A stretch of DNA of 64,000 nucleotides, from contig NZ_BOOH01000057.1 of NCBI RefSeq assembly GCF_016863135.1, positions 1 to 64,000 of the forward strand, read 5' to 3'. Of this stretch, positions 24,383-31,623 are shown piece by piece. Position 1 is the stretch's first letter; the number at the start of each line of letters is the position of its first letter. Both the position numbers and the translations under genes were made by a program. Origin of the DNA: Planobispora longispora (GTDB lineage Bacteria > Actinomycetota > Actinomycetes > Streptosporangiales > Streptosporangiaceae). Below the pieces are notes generated by a model. That model was given only the letters and a program-made list of their open reading frames with translations, was not told the DNA's origin and did not search any database.

Positions 24383-25420
24383 TCAGGAGGCGAGCTCCGC
24401 CAGCCAGCCGAGCTGTTCGAGGCGGTCGTCAAGGCTGGGGGCGTTCAACCCGGCGATGAGGGTCGTCGCCCCCGCCTTCCGGTAGGCGTCCAGCCGCTCG
24501 CGCACCCGGTCCGGGGTGCCGCAGAGCGTCAGCGCGTCCACCACGTCGTCGGGCAGCTCCTCCATCGCATCGCCCATCCCGCCGTCGAGGTAGGCGTCCT
24601 GGACGCGGGCCGCCGCGTCGGCGAACCCCAGGCGGTGCGCCAGCCGGTTGTAGAAGTTGACCTCCCTGCTGCCCATGCCGCCCAGGTACAGCGCCAGCAT
24701 CGGGCGGACCATGTCCCGGGCGTAGTCGGCGTCGTCGTCCACCATCGCCATCACCATCGGGGTGACGGCCACCTCGGCGGGATCGCGCCCGGCCAGGCGG
24801 GCGCCCGCGCGCAGGTGCGTCAGGGACTCCGCCACGTGCTCGGGCGGGAAGTGGATCGGCAGCCACCCGTCGGCGATCTCCCCGGCGAGCGAGATCGCCT
24901 TGGGGCCCATCGCCGCCAGGTGGATCGGGAGCGGCTGCCGTACCGGCTCGATGGCCAGGGTCAGCGCCTTGCCGCGGCTGTCCGGCAGGGGCAGCTCCAG
25001 GGTGGGCCCGGAGTGGCGCACGGGCTCCCGGGCCAGCGCGGTACGGACGACCCGCACGTAGTCGCGCAGGTGGGCCAGGGGCCGCTCGTAGCGGCGCCCG
25101 TGCCACCCCTCCGTCACCTGCGGGCCGGAGACGCCCAGGCCCAGCCGGAACCGGCCGCCGGACAGGCGGTCGATCGTCGCCGCCGCCATGGCGGTCGCCA
25201 CGGCGGTGCGGCCGGAGATCTGGATGATCCCGCTGCCCAGCTCGATGCGCCCGGTCCCGGCCGCCAGCCAGGCCAGCGTGGTCGCCGGGTCGGCGCCGTA
25301 CCCCTCGGAGGCCCAGAGCGACTCGTACCCCAGCCGCTCCGCCTCCCGGGCCAGCCTCAGCTGCTCGTCCGGCCCCGCCGCGACGGGCCCCAGGGTGCCG
25401 ATGCTGAATCCCAGACGCAC
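24383..25420 (-). CDS. LLM-class (F420-type) oxidoreductase
   Basis: 345 aa TIM-barrel protein of the luciferase-like monooxygenase superfamily. The N-terminus LGFSIGTLGPVAAGPDEQLRLA, the EAERLGYESLWASEGYG segment, the ELGSGIIQI strand and DRLSGGRFRLGLGVSG are diagnostic of F420-dependent members. GTPDRVRERLDAYRKAGATT is the usual C-terminal segment. The GTG start has AGGAGG four bases upstream. It converges with the PKS across the hairpin, so it is probably not co-transcribed with the cluster; a tailoring role cannot be excluded. Substrate unknown. Confidence 0.88.
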   Translation of the reverse strand: MRLGFSIGTLGPVAAGPDEQLRLAREAERLGYESLWASEGYGADPATTLAWLAAGTGRIELGSGIIQISGRTAVATAMAAATIDRLSGGRFRLGLGVSGPQVTEGWHGRRYERPLAHLRDYVRVVRTALAREPVRHSGPTLELPLPDSRGKALTLAIEPVRQPLPIHLAAMGPKAISLAGEIADGWLPIHFPPEHVAESLTHLRAGARLAGRDPAEVAVTPMVMAMVDDDADYARDMVRPMLALYLGGMGSREVNFYNRLAHRLGFADAAARVQDAYLDGGMGDAMEELPDDVVDALTLCGTPDRVRERLDAYRKAGATTLIAGLNAPSLDDRLEQLGWLAELAS

Positions 25421-25581
25421 GACGCCTCCTCGCTCGTTCCGATCGTGATCGCATCATCTCCGGAAGCAGGCGTCTCGCACAGGGCATATCCCAATAAAGG
25501 GTGTGTATATCGATAAGCGGGATTTATTGTGGAATAGACGTATTTTCCGAAATGTCGTATTTAGTGACGGGGTGGCACGTG

Positions 25582-27579
25582 TCACGCCGACAGCCGCCGG
25601 GCCAGTTCCTCGCCCTGCTTGCGCAGGTGCGGCGGGAGCGCCGGGTCGAGCGCGCCGAGTGCCCGTGAGACCAGCTCCGCGGCCTTGGCCTCCCGGCCGA
25701 GCAGGGCGTTGACGCGGGCGGCCCGGAGCATGACCGGCCCGCTGCCGGACTCCGCGGCGAGGGCGTCGAGCATCTCCTGCTCGGCCGCGTCGAACCGTCC
25801 CGCCAGGGCGAGCGCCAGCGCCCGCGCCGCGACCGTGCCGGGCTCCTGGTTCTCCCGCACCCGGTTCAGATCCCGCAGAGCCTCCGAGGCCATGTCCATG
25901 TCCGCGTGGATCTCTCCGCGCAGGGCGAGGGCCTCGGCCGGCGGCCGGTCCGCGAGCGCCAGGGTGCCGTTGAGGAAGGTGAGAGCGGCACGCGGCTGTC
26001 CCAGCCGCCAGAGAGCCTGTCCGAGGGCCAGCTGGGTGGGCGGGTCGTTGGGCGCCCAGCTGAGCGCCGATTTGAGCACCTCCACGGCCATGGCGTAATC
26101 ACGCTGTGCCAGCCAGAGCAGCCCGTCCGCGGTCAGCGCCCGGGCCACCCCGTCGAACTGCTGAAGCATCGAGAAGGTCTCGGCGGCTTTCCTGAACAGA
26201 TGCCGGGCGGTCACGATCTCGCCTCGCGCGGCCGCGGCCTTGCCCAGGATCTCCTGCGCCTCGGCCTGGACCCACACCTCGTCGAACTCCGCCGCGCGGA
26301 TCGCCTCGTCCGCGAGCTTGCCCGCCGTCTCCCAGTCCTGGCGCGCCAGCGCCGCCCGCGCGTCCACCAGGTAGGTGGCGGGGCGTTCCGGCTGGCGCAC
26401 CGCGGCGATCAGGCGATCGTGCTGCAGCTCGTACCAGCGGGTGCCCAGGCGGTGCTCCGCCTTGAGGAGATGGCAGTCCTCCAGCGCCCTGGCCACGGCG
26501 TTCGGCATGCCGGCCGTCTTCTGGAGCCCTTCGTTGACGATGTGACGCGTCCCGTGCTCGGTCACGAAGTTGTTGCGCAGCCAGTACTGGATCTCGGTCA
26601 CCGGAACACCCTGCTCTGCTGCGACACGGGTGAGGACGTCCTTGCAGAAACCGGTGAGGAACCGGTCGACGTCCACATGCAGGTGGACGTGCTCCTCGGT
26701 GATCTCGGTGAGCTCCGGCGGCAGGGACTCCCACAGCGAGGAGCAGACGATCTGGAGCTGTACGGGTTCGACCACGTCCAGCTCGATTTCGGTGACGCGT
26801 CCCTCGTCGTCGACGATCTCCACGGTGCGCAGATCGTCGATGAGCAGCTCGGCGGCGCCGGGCGCGAAGGAGCGGGCGGTGTACTCCAGAGGCTTGGTCG
26901 CGGCGTCGAGCGCGGCGGCGCGCTTGAGCGGACGCAGGTGGAACCGCGTCCGCGAGCCGTGGCCCAGCGGGCGCTCGTACGGCAGGACCGCGGCCACGTG
27001 CTCTTCGCGCAGGGACAGGAGCAGATGCAGCCCGTCGTGGTCCTCCACCGCCTGCGCCAGCTGTTTCAGCAGGTCCTCCCGCTCCGTCTCCCGCTGGACC
27101 GGGCCGCTGAACAGTTCCTCGGCCTGGTCGATGGCGGCCAGGATGGGGACCGGGTCACCGTACTGGTCGGCTCGCTTCGGACGGCGGTACAGGAACTCGC
27201 TGACCGTCAGCCCGACCACGGAGGACAGCGGCTCCTCCGGCGACCAGGCCGACAACAGCGCCAGGATGTAGGGATTGCCGGGAACCCGCGGCGAGAGCAC
27301 GGTGATCCCTCCTGGTGCCACCCGGGCCACCGGCAGCACGTCGGCGCGCTCGCTGTCGATGCGGGGCAGGATCCCCGCGTTCAGCAGGGAGGTCTTGCCC
27401 ACCCCCGACGCACCGTACAGCACGGTGAGACCGGTGGCCTGCCAGACGGTGGCGATGTCGCGGGACTCCTGCGCGCGTCCGAAGAACAGCGGATGCTCGC
27501 TCTGCTCGTAAGGGCGCAGCCCGACGTACGGCTGGATCGCCCTGTCTTCCCTGCGTGTCGCGGTCGCCACGGCGCTCAC
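25582..27579 (-). CDS. nSTAND1-type ATPase with C-terminal TPR-like repeats (left arm)
   Basis: 665 aa. N-terminal PYVGLRPYEQSEHPLFFGRAQE leads into a P-loop ATPase: Walker A GASGVGKT (K62) and Walker B with the IDQAEELF signature (150-156) typical of novel STAND NTPase 1. A winged-helix-like end reads WYELQHDRLI (~405-414). From about 430 to the end come helical TPR-like repeats (QDWETAGKLADEAIRAAE, RDYAMAVEVLKSALSWAP, QPRAALTFLNGTLALAD). STAND proteins act as ligand-sensing oligomerisation switches. The gene starts with GTG in a GTGA overlap with the SIR2 stop, implying a stoichiometric sensor-effector pair as in known SIR2/STAND antiphage systems. The sensing ligand is unknown; the neighbouring modified peptide is a candidate. 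Confidence 0.88.
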   Translation of the reverse strand: MSAVATATRREDRAIQPYVGLRPYEQSEHPLFFGRAQESRDIATVWQATGLTVLYGASGVGKTSLLNAGILPRIDSERADVLPVARVAPGGITVLSPRVPGNPYILALLSAWSPEEPLSSVVGLTVSEFLYRRPKRADQYGDPVPILAAIDQAEELFSGPVQRETEREDLLKQLAQAVEDHDGLHLLLSLREEHVAAVLPYERPLGHGSRTRFHLRPLKRAAALDAATKPLEYTARSFAPGAAELLIDDLRTVEIVDDEGRVTEIELDVVEPVQLQIVCSSLWESLPPELTEITEEHVHLHVDVDRFLTGFCKDVLTRVAAEQGVPVTEIQYWLRNNFVTEHGTRHIVNEGLQKTAGMPNAVARALEDCHLLKAEHRLGTRWYELQHDRLIAAVRQPERPATYLVDARAALARQDWETAGKLADEAIRAAEFDEVWVQAEAQEILGKAAAARGEIVTARHLFRKAAETFSMLQQFDGVARALTADGLLWLAQRDYAMAVEVLKSALSWAPNDPPTQLALGQALWRLGQPRAALTFLNGTLALADRPPAEALALRGEIHADMDMASEALRDLNRVRENQEPGTVAARALALALAGRFDAAEQEMLDALAAESGSGPVMLRAARVNALLGREAKAAELVSRALGALDPALPPHLRKQGEELARRLSA

Positions 27580-28490
27580 CCCATTCTGCGCCGGATTTGC
27601 TCACAGAACTCCGACGCGGTGCCGAGGAAGATCGAGATGTTCCAGCCGTTGAGATAGTGGGTCAGGTATCGCCTCGCCTTGTCGGCCGCGTCGCCCGGCG
27701 AGACGCTGACCTCCGGCATCATCTGCACGCTGACGTGCCTGCGCTGGTTGCTGCGCGGGGTGCTGCGCGCCAGGCCGTGGAAGAGCACCCGGAACGTCCA
27801 GTCCTGCAGGCTGTAGCCGATGAAGAGCAGCGGGTGGAACGTCATCGCCCGGAGGACCGGAATCGGCAGCGGGTGCTTGCCGTCGTTCGCCGCCGCGTCG
27901 ACCATGTTGACGAGGTAGGTGAGGTAGTCGGACTCGGTCAGCACCAGTGAGGAGGGCTGGTGCCAGGAGCCGTGCAGGTGATAGACGAGGGGCCGGTCCG
28001 CGGTGGGCTCCGGGAGACCGACCTCGTCGGTCGCGTCCCGGTGCCAGTGGGAGGCGGTGGTGCGCGGTTTCTTGCCGCCGGTCGTGTCCATCTGCCAGGG
28101 GGAGATGGCGCTGTGCGGCTGCTTGCCCATCGCGTTGAGGGCTTCGACGAGGAAGTCGTCGTAGTTCGTGGTGAGAAACGTCTGCAGGGGAAACTTCGCC
28201 AGCAGGGCATGAGGGTTGGCGGGATCGTGCGGGGACGGCCGCCGGTACGACTGGAGCTCGTCGCAGACCTTTCCCTTGAGGTACACCGGATCCCGGACGA
28301 CCGACTCGGTGTACTGCATGACGCGAGCGAGGTTGTGGTCGTCGGTGAACGGATAACCGTAGCGGGCCGCGAAGATCTTGCTCAGCGTGGTGCCGGTGGG
28401 AAGTGTCAGACTGGCTCCCGCACCGAGGAAGGGCGTGCACTCACCTTTGTGGAGTTGGTCGACCAACCTCCGCCAGTCCTCCTCGTCCAC
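27576..28490 (-). CDS. SIR2-like NADase candidate (left arm)
   Basis: 304 aa SIR2_2-type Rossmann protein. FLGAGAS at 21-27 is the nucleotide-binding loop; TTNYDDF has the catalytic-type asparagine N109; YHLHGS has the catalytic-type histidine H173; LLFIGYSLQDWTFRVLF is the conserved C-terminal strand and helix of this subfamily. Both catalytic residues are kept, so NAD+ hydrolysis is plausible, as shown for SIR2 domains of ThsA, DSR and Avs-like defence proteins. The GTG start has AGGGTGG just upstream. It lies 76 nt after the FxSxx precursor and overlaps the STAND gene by four bases, so the three form one operon. No TM segment or signal peptide; cytoplasmic. Confidence 0.88.
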   Translation of the reverse strand: MDEEDWRRLVDQLHKGECTPFLGAGASLTLPTGTTLSKIFAARYGYPFTDDHNLARVMQYTESVVRDPVYLKGKVCDELQSYRRPSPHDPANPHALLAKFPLQTFLTTNYDDFLVEALNAMGKQPHSAISPWQMDTTGGKKPRTTASHWHRDATDEVGLPEPTADRPLVYHLHGSWHQPSSLVLTESDYLTYLVNMVDAAANDGKHPLPIPVLRAMTFHPLLFIGYSLQDWTFRVLFHGLARSTPRSNQRRHVSVQMMPEVSVSPGDAADKARRYLTHYLNGWNISIFLGTASEFCEQIRRRMG

Positions 28491-28566
28491 CGTGCCACCC
28501 TGAGTGTCGAGAAATGGATCCCTTATAACACTCTATGTCCCACACCGGTGGCGCCGGAGTCAAGAT

Positions 28567-28743
28567 TTACAAGGCTGAGGAGAAGCCTGCCACGGGGCCG
28601 ACGTCCTGAGCGTCAAGCAATCGTGCCAATGCGACGTCAAGGCTCGACTCGGAAATGTTGTCGAGATCATCAAGAGTGTAGGCGCTTACGTCAATCAAGC
28701 CGCTCTTGTACTCGTCGGCACCGGTGCGAGACTCCTCGCTCAT
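28567..28743 (-). CDS. fxsA: FxSxx-COOH ribosomal peptide precursor (left arm)
   Basis: 58 aa, acidic leader, ending ...VAGFSSAL-stop, which fits the FxSxx-COOH family definition exactly (F-S-S-A-L at the C-terminus). The leader has L-D-D-L-D-N-I-S-x-x-x-L-x-x-A-L, which aligns with the right-arm peptide. I chose the ATG at 28743 because GGGGGAG lies 6 nt upstream; a GTG at 28758 has no ribosome site. In this family the radical SAM enzyme FxsB modifies the C-terminal F-x-S stretch, and related maturases make three-residue cyclophanes from an aromatic residue to the residue two places on. It is the first gene of the precursor-SIR2-STAND operon and diverges from FxsT. Confidence 0.9.
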   Translation of the reverse strand: MSEESRTGADEYKSGLIDVSAYTLDDLDNISESSLDVALARLLDAQDVGPVAGFSSAL

Positions 28744-29005
28744 GTGGCTCCCCCGCACTGTGGCATAGGCGTTCTAAAAGGCGCGGAGCCTTTGAATGGC
28801 GGCGCGCGCGTTATCGTACTCGCTTTCTTTCCACCGTGCCACCTCCTCCTAACTGTGGAGTTTCGTGTCTCAACCAGGAGAAGAGGAAGGGTTTGCGTGG
28901 TTTGTGGTCACGTGGAAGCCGCACGGGAATCTGGCGTCGTGACCCATGCGCTTTCGCGGCCGGGAGTTTAAGATGATCTCGAATCGAGCGAGCGGAGGCG
29001 GTCGC
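28744..29005. promoter_or_regulatory. Divergent control region, left arm
   Basis: 262 nt between the outward precursor-SIR2-STAND operon and the inward FxsT gene. It is mixed in composition, with AT-richer patches near the precursor (TTCTAAAAG) and around 28900 (GTTTGCGTGGTTTGTGGTC). No clear operator seen. The right arm has the equivalent divergent gap at 39983-40161. Confidence 0.5.
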
Positions 29006-31573
29006 ATGCCGATTTCCCCATCGTCGGACTCCTCCCGGGCACTGACGGCGCAGCCTCAGGTCTGGGGCAAGGTGCCGCAGCGGAACAGGAACTTCACCGG
29101 GAGGGAGGATCTCCTGGAGAAACTGCGCGCGGGGGTCACCTCCGACGTCACGGCGGTCGTCTCCCTGCAGGGTTCCCTGATCTCCGAAGGCATCGGGGCT
29201 CTCCAGGGGTACGGAGGAGTCGGCAAGACGCAGGTCGCCATCGAGTACGCCTACCGGTTCCAGCACGAATACGACCTGGTGTGGTGGATCCCGGCGGACC
29301 AGCCGATGCTCGTGCGTGCGGCCCTGGCGAGTCTCGCGCCGCGTCTCGGGCTGCCCTCGGCCAGCTCCGCGGGCATCGAGGACGCCGCCATGAGCGTGCT
29401 GGACGCGTTGCGCAGGGGAGAGCCCTACTCCAGATGGCTGCTCATCTTCGACAACGCCGAGCAGCCCGAGAGCCTGGAAGGCATGATTCCGCACGGCCCG
29501 GGACACGTGCTGATCACTTCCCGCAACCACGCCTGGCAGGGAGAGGTCGGCACCGTTCCCGTCGACGTCTTCACCCGGCCCGAGAGCATCGCGTTCCTGC
29601 AGAGGAGGGTCGTCAAGGGCATCAGCACCGAGGACGCGGACCGGCTGGCCGAGAAGCTGGGGGACCTGCCGCTGGCGCTCGAGCAGGCCGGGGCGCTCCA
29701 CGCCGAGACGGGCATGTCGGTGGACGAGTACCTGCGGCTCCTGGACGAGCACGCGGGCCAGCTGCTCGATGCCAGCAAACCCTCGGACTACCCGCTGTCG
29801 ATGACGGCCGCGTGGTCGTTGTCGGTGTCCCAGCTGGCGGCGAAGCTGCCCGAAGCGGTGGATCTCCTGCGCTGCTGCGCGTTCTTCGGGCCCGAGCCCA
29901 TCCCGCGAGACGTCTTCGGGACGCTCGACGAGGAGTTCATGGCCCAGTCGCGCCTCAAGGAACTGCTGGGCAACGCGCTCCAGCTGAGCAAGGCGATCAG
30001 AGAACTGGGCCGCTACGCCCTCGCCCGCATCGACTCGGGGAGCCGGACCATCCAGGTCCACCGGCTCGTCCAGGCCCTCCTGCGTGACGAGGTGGGAGAG
30101 GAGGACCGCCCGGCGTTCCGGCACGAGGTGCATCTCCTGCTGACGGCCGCGGTGGCGAAGCACCGGCCGGACGACGCCGAGAGCTGGCCCCGCTACGGGG
30201 CGCTGCTCGGTCACGTGACCCCTGCCCGGGTGAAGCGGTGCCAGGAGCCCTCCGTCCGCCGCTTCGCCCTCAACATGGTGCGCTACCTCTACTCCTCGGG
30301 CGACTACCGGTCCGCGCGCGACCTCATCCAGGAACTCCTCGGGGAGTGGGAGGTCGTCAGCGGAGCCGACGACGAGTCGGTGCTCCTGGCGCAGGGGCAG
30401 CTCGGCATCGTCCTGCGTGAACTCGGTGCCTACGCGGAGGCTTTCGAGATCAATCAGGAGACCCTGTCCCGGATGCAGACGGTCCTCGGGCCGAGACACG
30501 AGGAGACCGTCCTCCTCACCAACAGCCACGGTGCGGACTTCCGGACGCGCGGCGACTTCGCCGCGGCCCTGGAGCACGACCGGAGATCGCTGGCCCTGCA
30601 CCGGGAGAAGTTCGGAGAGGACGACGCCGGGACACTGCGTGCCATGAACAACCTCGCCGTCGACTACCTGCTGGTCGGTGACTACGCGCAAGCCTTCGAG
30701 CTCCAGAACGAGGCTTTCAGCAGATACTCCCGGAGCCGGGAGTCCAATCAGCAGGCGAAGCTCATCGCCTGGAACGGCCTGGCCCGCATCGTACGGCTGA
30801 GGGGCAACTACCTCGAGGCCTGTGACGTGGGCGAGGACGCCCACGAGTTCGGCCTGCTGGAACTGGGCGCCGACCATCCCTGGACGCTGCGGACGGCCAA
30901 GGACCTCTCCATCGCCAAACGGCGGGCCGGACTGATCGACGAGGCGTTCGAGATCGCAGAGCAGACGTTCGACCGTGAGGAGCGCCTGTTCGGTCCCGAC
31001 CACCCCGACACGCTGGCCACCGCTCTCTGCCTGGCCAACACGCTGCGCACCATGGGCCGGGTGGCCGAGGCGCTGGAGCTGCTGCGGGACACCGCTGATC
31101 GATATGAGCGGGTCTTCGGGGCGGACCATCCCTTCAAGCACGGCTGCGACATGAACCTCGCCCTGCTCCTGCGGGTCAACGGCGACGTCGAGGAGGCCCG
31201 CCGCCTCGACCAGAAGTCCCTGGACGGGTTCGACAGCGGACTCGGCCGCGACCACCACTACTCCCTGACCTGCGCCATCAATCTGGCCAGCGACTACGCC
31301 ACGCTGGGAGACAACGACGAGGCGCGGAGGCTCGGCGAGGACACCCTGGACAAACTGCGCAGCCTCCTGGGAGAGGACCATCCGCTGACGCTGGCCTCGG
31401 CCGCGAACCTGGTGGTGGACCTGCGAGCGGGCGGCGAGGTGGATCGGGCCGAAGCTCTGGAGGACGACACCATCAACCGCTACCGGGAGGTGCTGGGTGA
31501 GGACCACCCCGACGCCCGGGCGGCGCGGGCGCGCGAGCGGCTCGACTTCGACTTCGACCCGCCCGCACTCTGA
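29006..31573 (+). CDS. fxsT: FxSxx-COOH system NB-ARC/TPR protein (left arm)
   Basis: 855 aa. N-terminal WGKVPQRNRNFTGREDLL is the signature opening of the FxSxx-COOH system tetratricopeptide repeat proteins. An NB-ARC-type STAND ATPase follows: Walker A GYGGVGKT (K74), YDLVWWIPAD, Walker B RWLLIFDNAE, HVLITSRN sensor, GDLPLALEQA. From about 400 to the end there are many ~42-residue TPRs of the kinesin-light-chain type (LGPRHEETVLLTNSHG, FGEDDAGTLRAMNNLAVDY). I prefer the ATG at 29006, with GGAGG 7 nt upstream and an N-terminus matching the right-arm paralogue; in-frame ATGs at 28973 and 28946 are possible. Expected to sense or scaffold rather than modify. It converges on the modifying enzyme with a 50-nt gap. 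Confidence 0.9.
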   Translation: MPISPSSDSSRALTAQPQVWGKVPQRNRNFTGREDLLEKLRAGVTSDVTAVVSLQGSLISEGIGALQGYGGVGKTQVAIEYAYRFQHEYDLVWWIPADQPMLVRAALASLAPRLGLPSASSAGIEDAAMSVLDALRRGEPYSRWLLIFDNAEQPESLEGMIPHGPGHVLITSRNHAWQGEVGTVPVDVFTRPESIAFLQRRVVKGISTEDADRLAEKLGDLPLALEQAGALHAETGMSVDEYLRLLDEHAGQLLDASKPSDYPLSMTAAWSLSVSQLAAKLPEAVDLLRCCAFFGPEPIPRDVFGTLDEEFMAQSRLKELLGNALQLSKAIRELGRYALARIDSGSRTIQVHRLVQALLRDEVGEEDRPAFRHEVHLLLTAAVAKHRPDDAESWPRYGALLGHVTPARVKRCQEPSVRRFALNMVRYLYSSGDYRSARDLIQELLGEWEVVSGADDESVLLAQGQLGIVLRELGAYAEAFEINQETLSRMQTVLGPRHEETVLLTNSHGADFRTRGDFAAALEHDRRSLALHREKFGEDDAGTLRAMNNLAVDYLLVGDYAQAFELQNEAFSRYSRSRESNQQAKLIAWNGLARIVRLRGNYLEACDVGEDAHEFGLLELGADHPWTLRTAKDLSIAKRRAGLIDEAFEIAEQTFDREERLFGPDHPDTLATALCLANTLRTMGRVAEALELLRDTADRYERVFGADHPFKHGCDMNLALLLRVNGDVEEARRLDQKSLDGFDSGLGRDHHYSLTCAINLASDYATLGDNDEARRLGEDTLDKLRSLLGEDHPLTLASAANLVVDLRAGGEVDRAEALEDDTINRYREVLGEDHPDARAARARERLDFDFDPPAL

Positions 31574-31623
31574 ACGTCTCCGGAGGGCGTTCCGGGAGGC
31601 CGGATTCCGTCGGCCGTTCGTCG

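Noticed and set aside
28744-28758. GTG start at 28758 for the left-arm precursor
   Set aside because: Its codons are the Shine-Dalgarno of the ATG at 28743, which is the better start.
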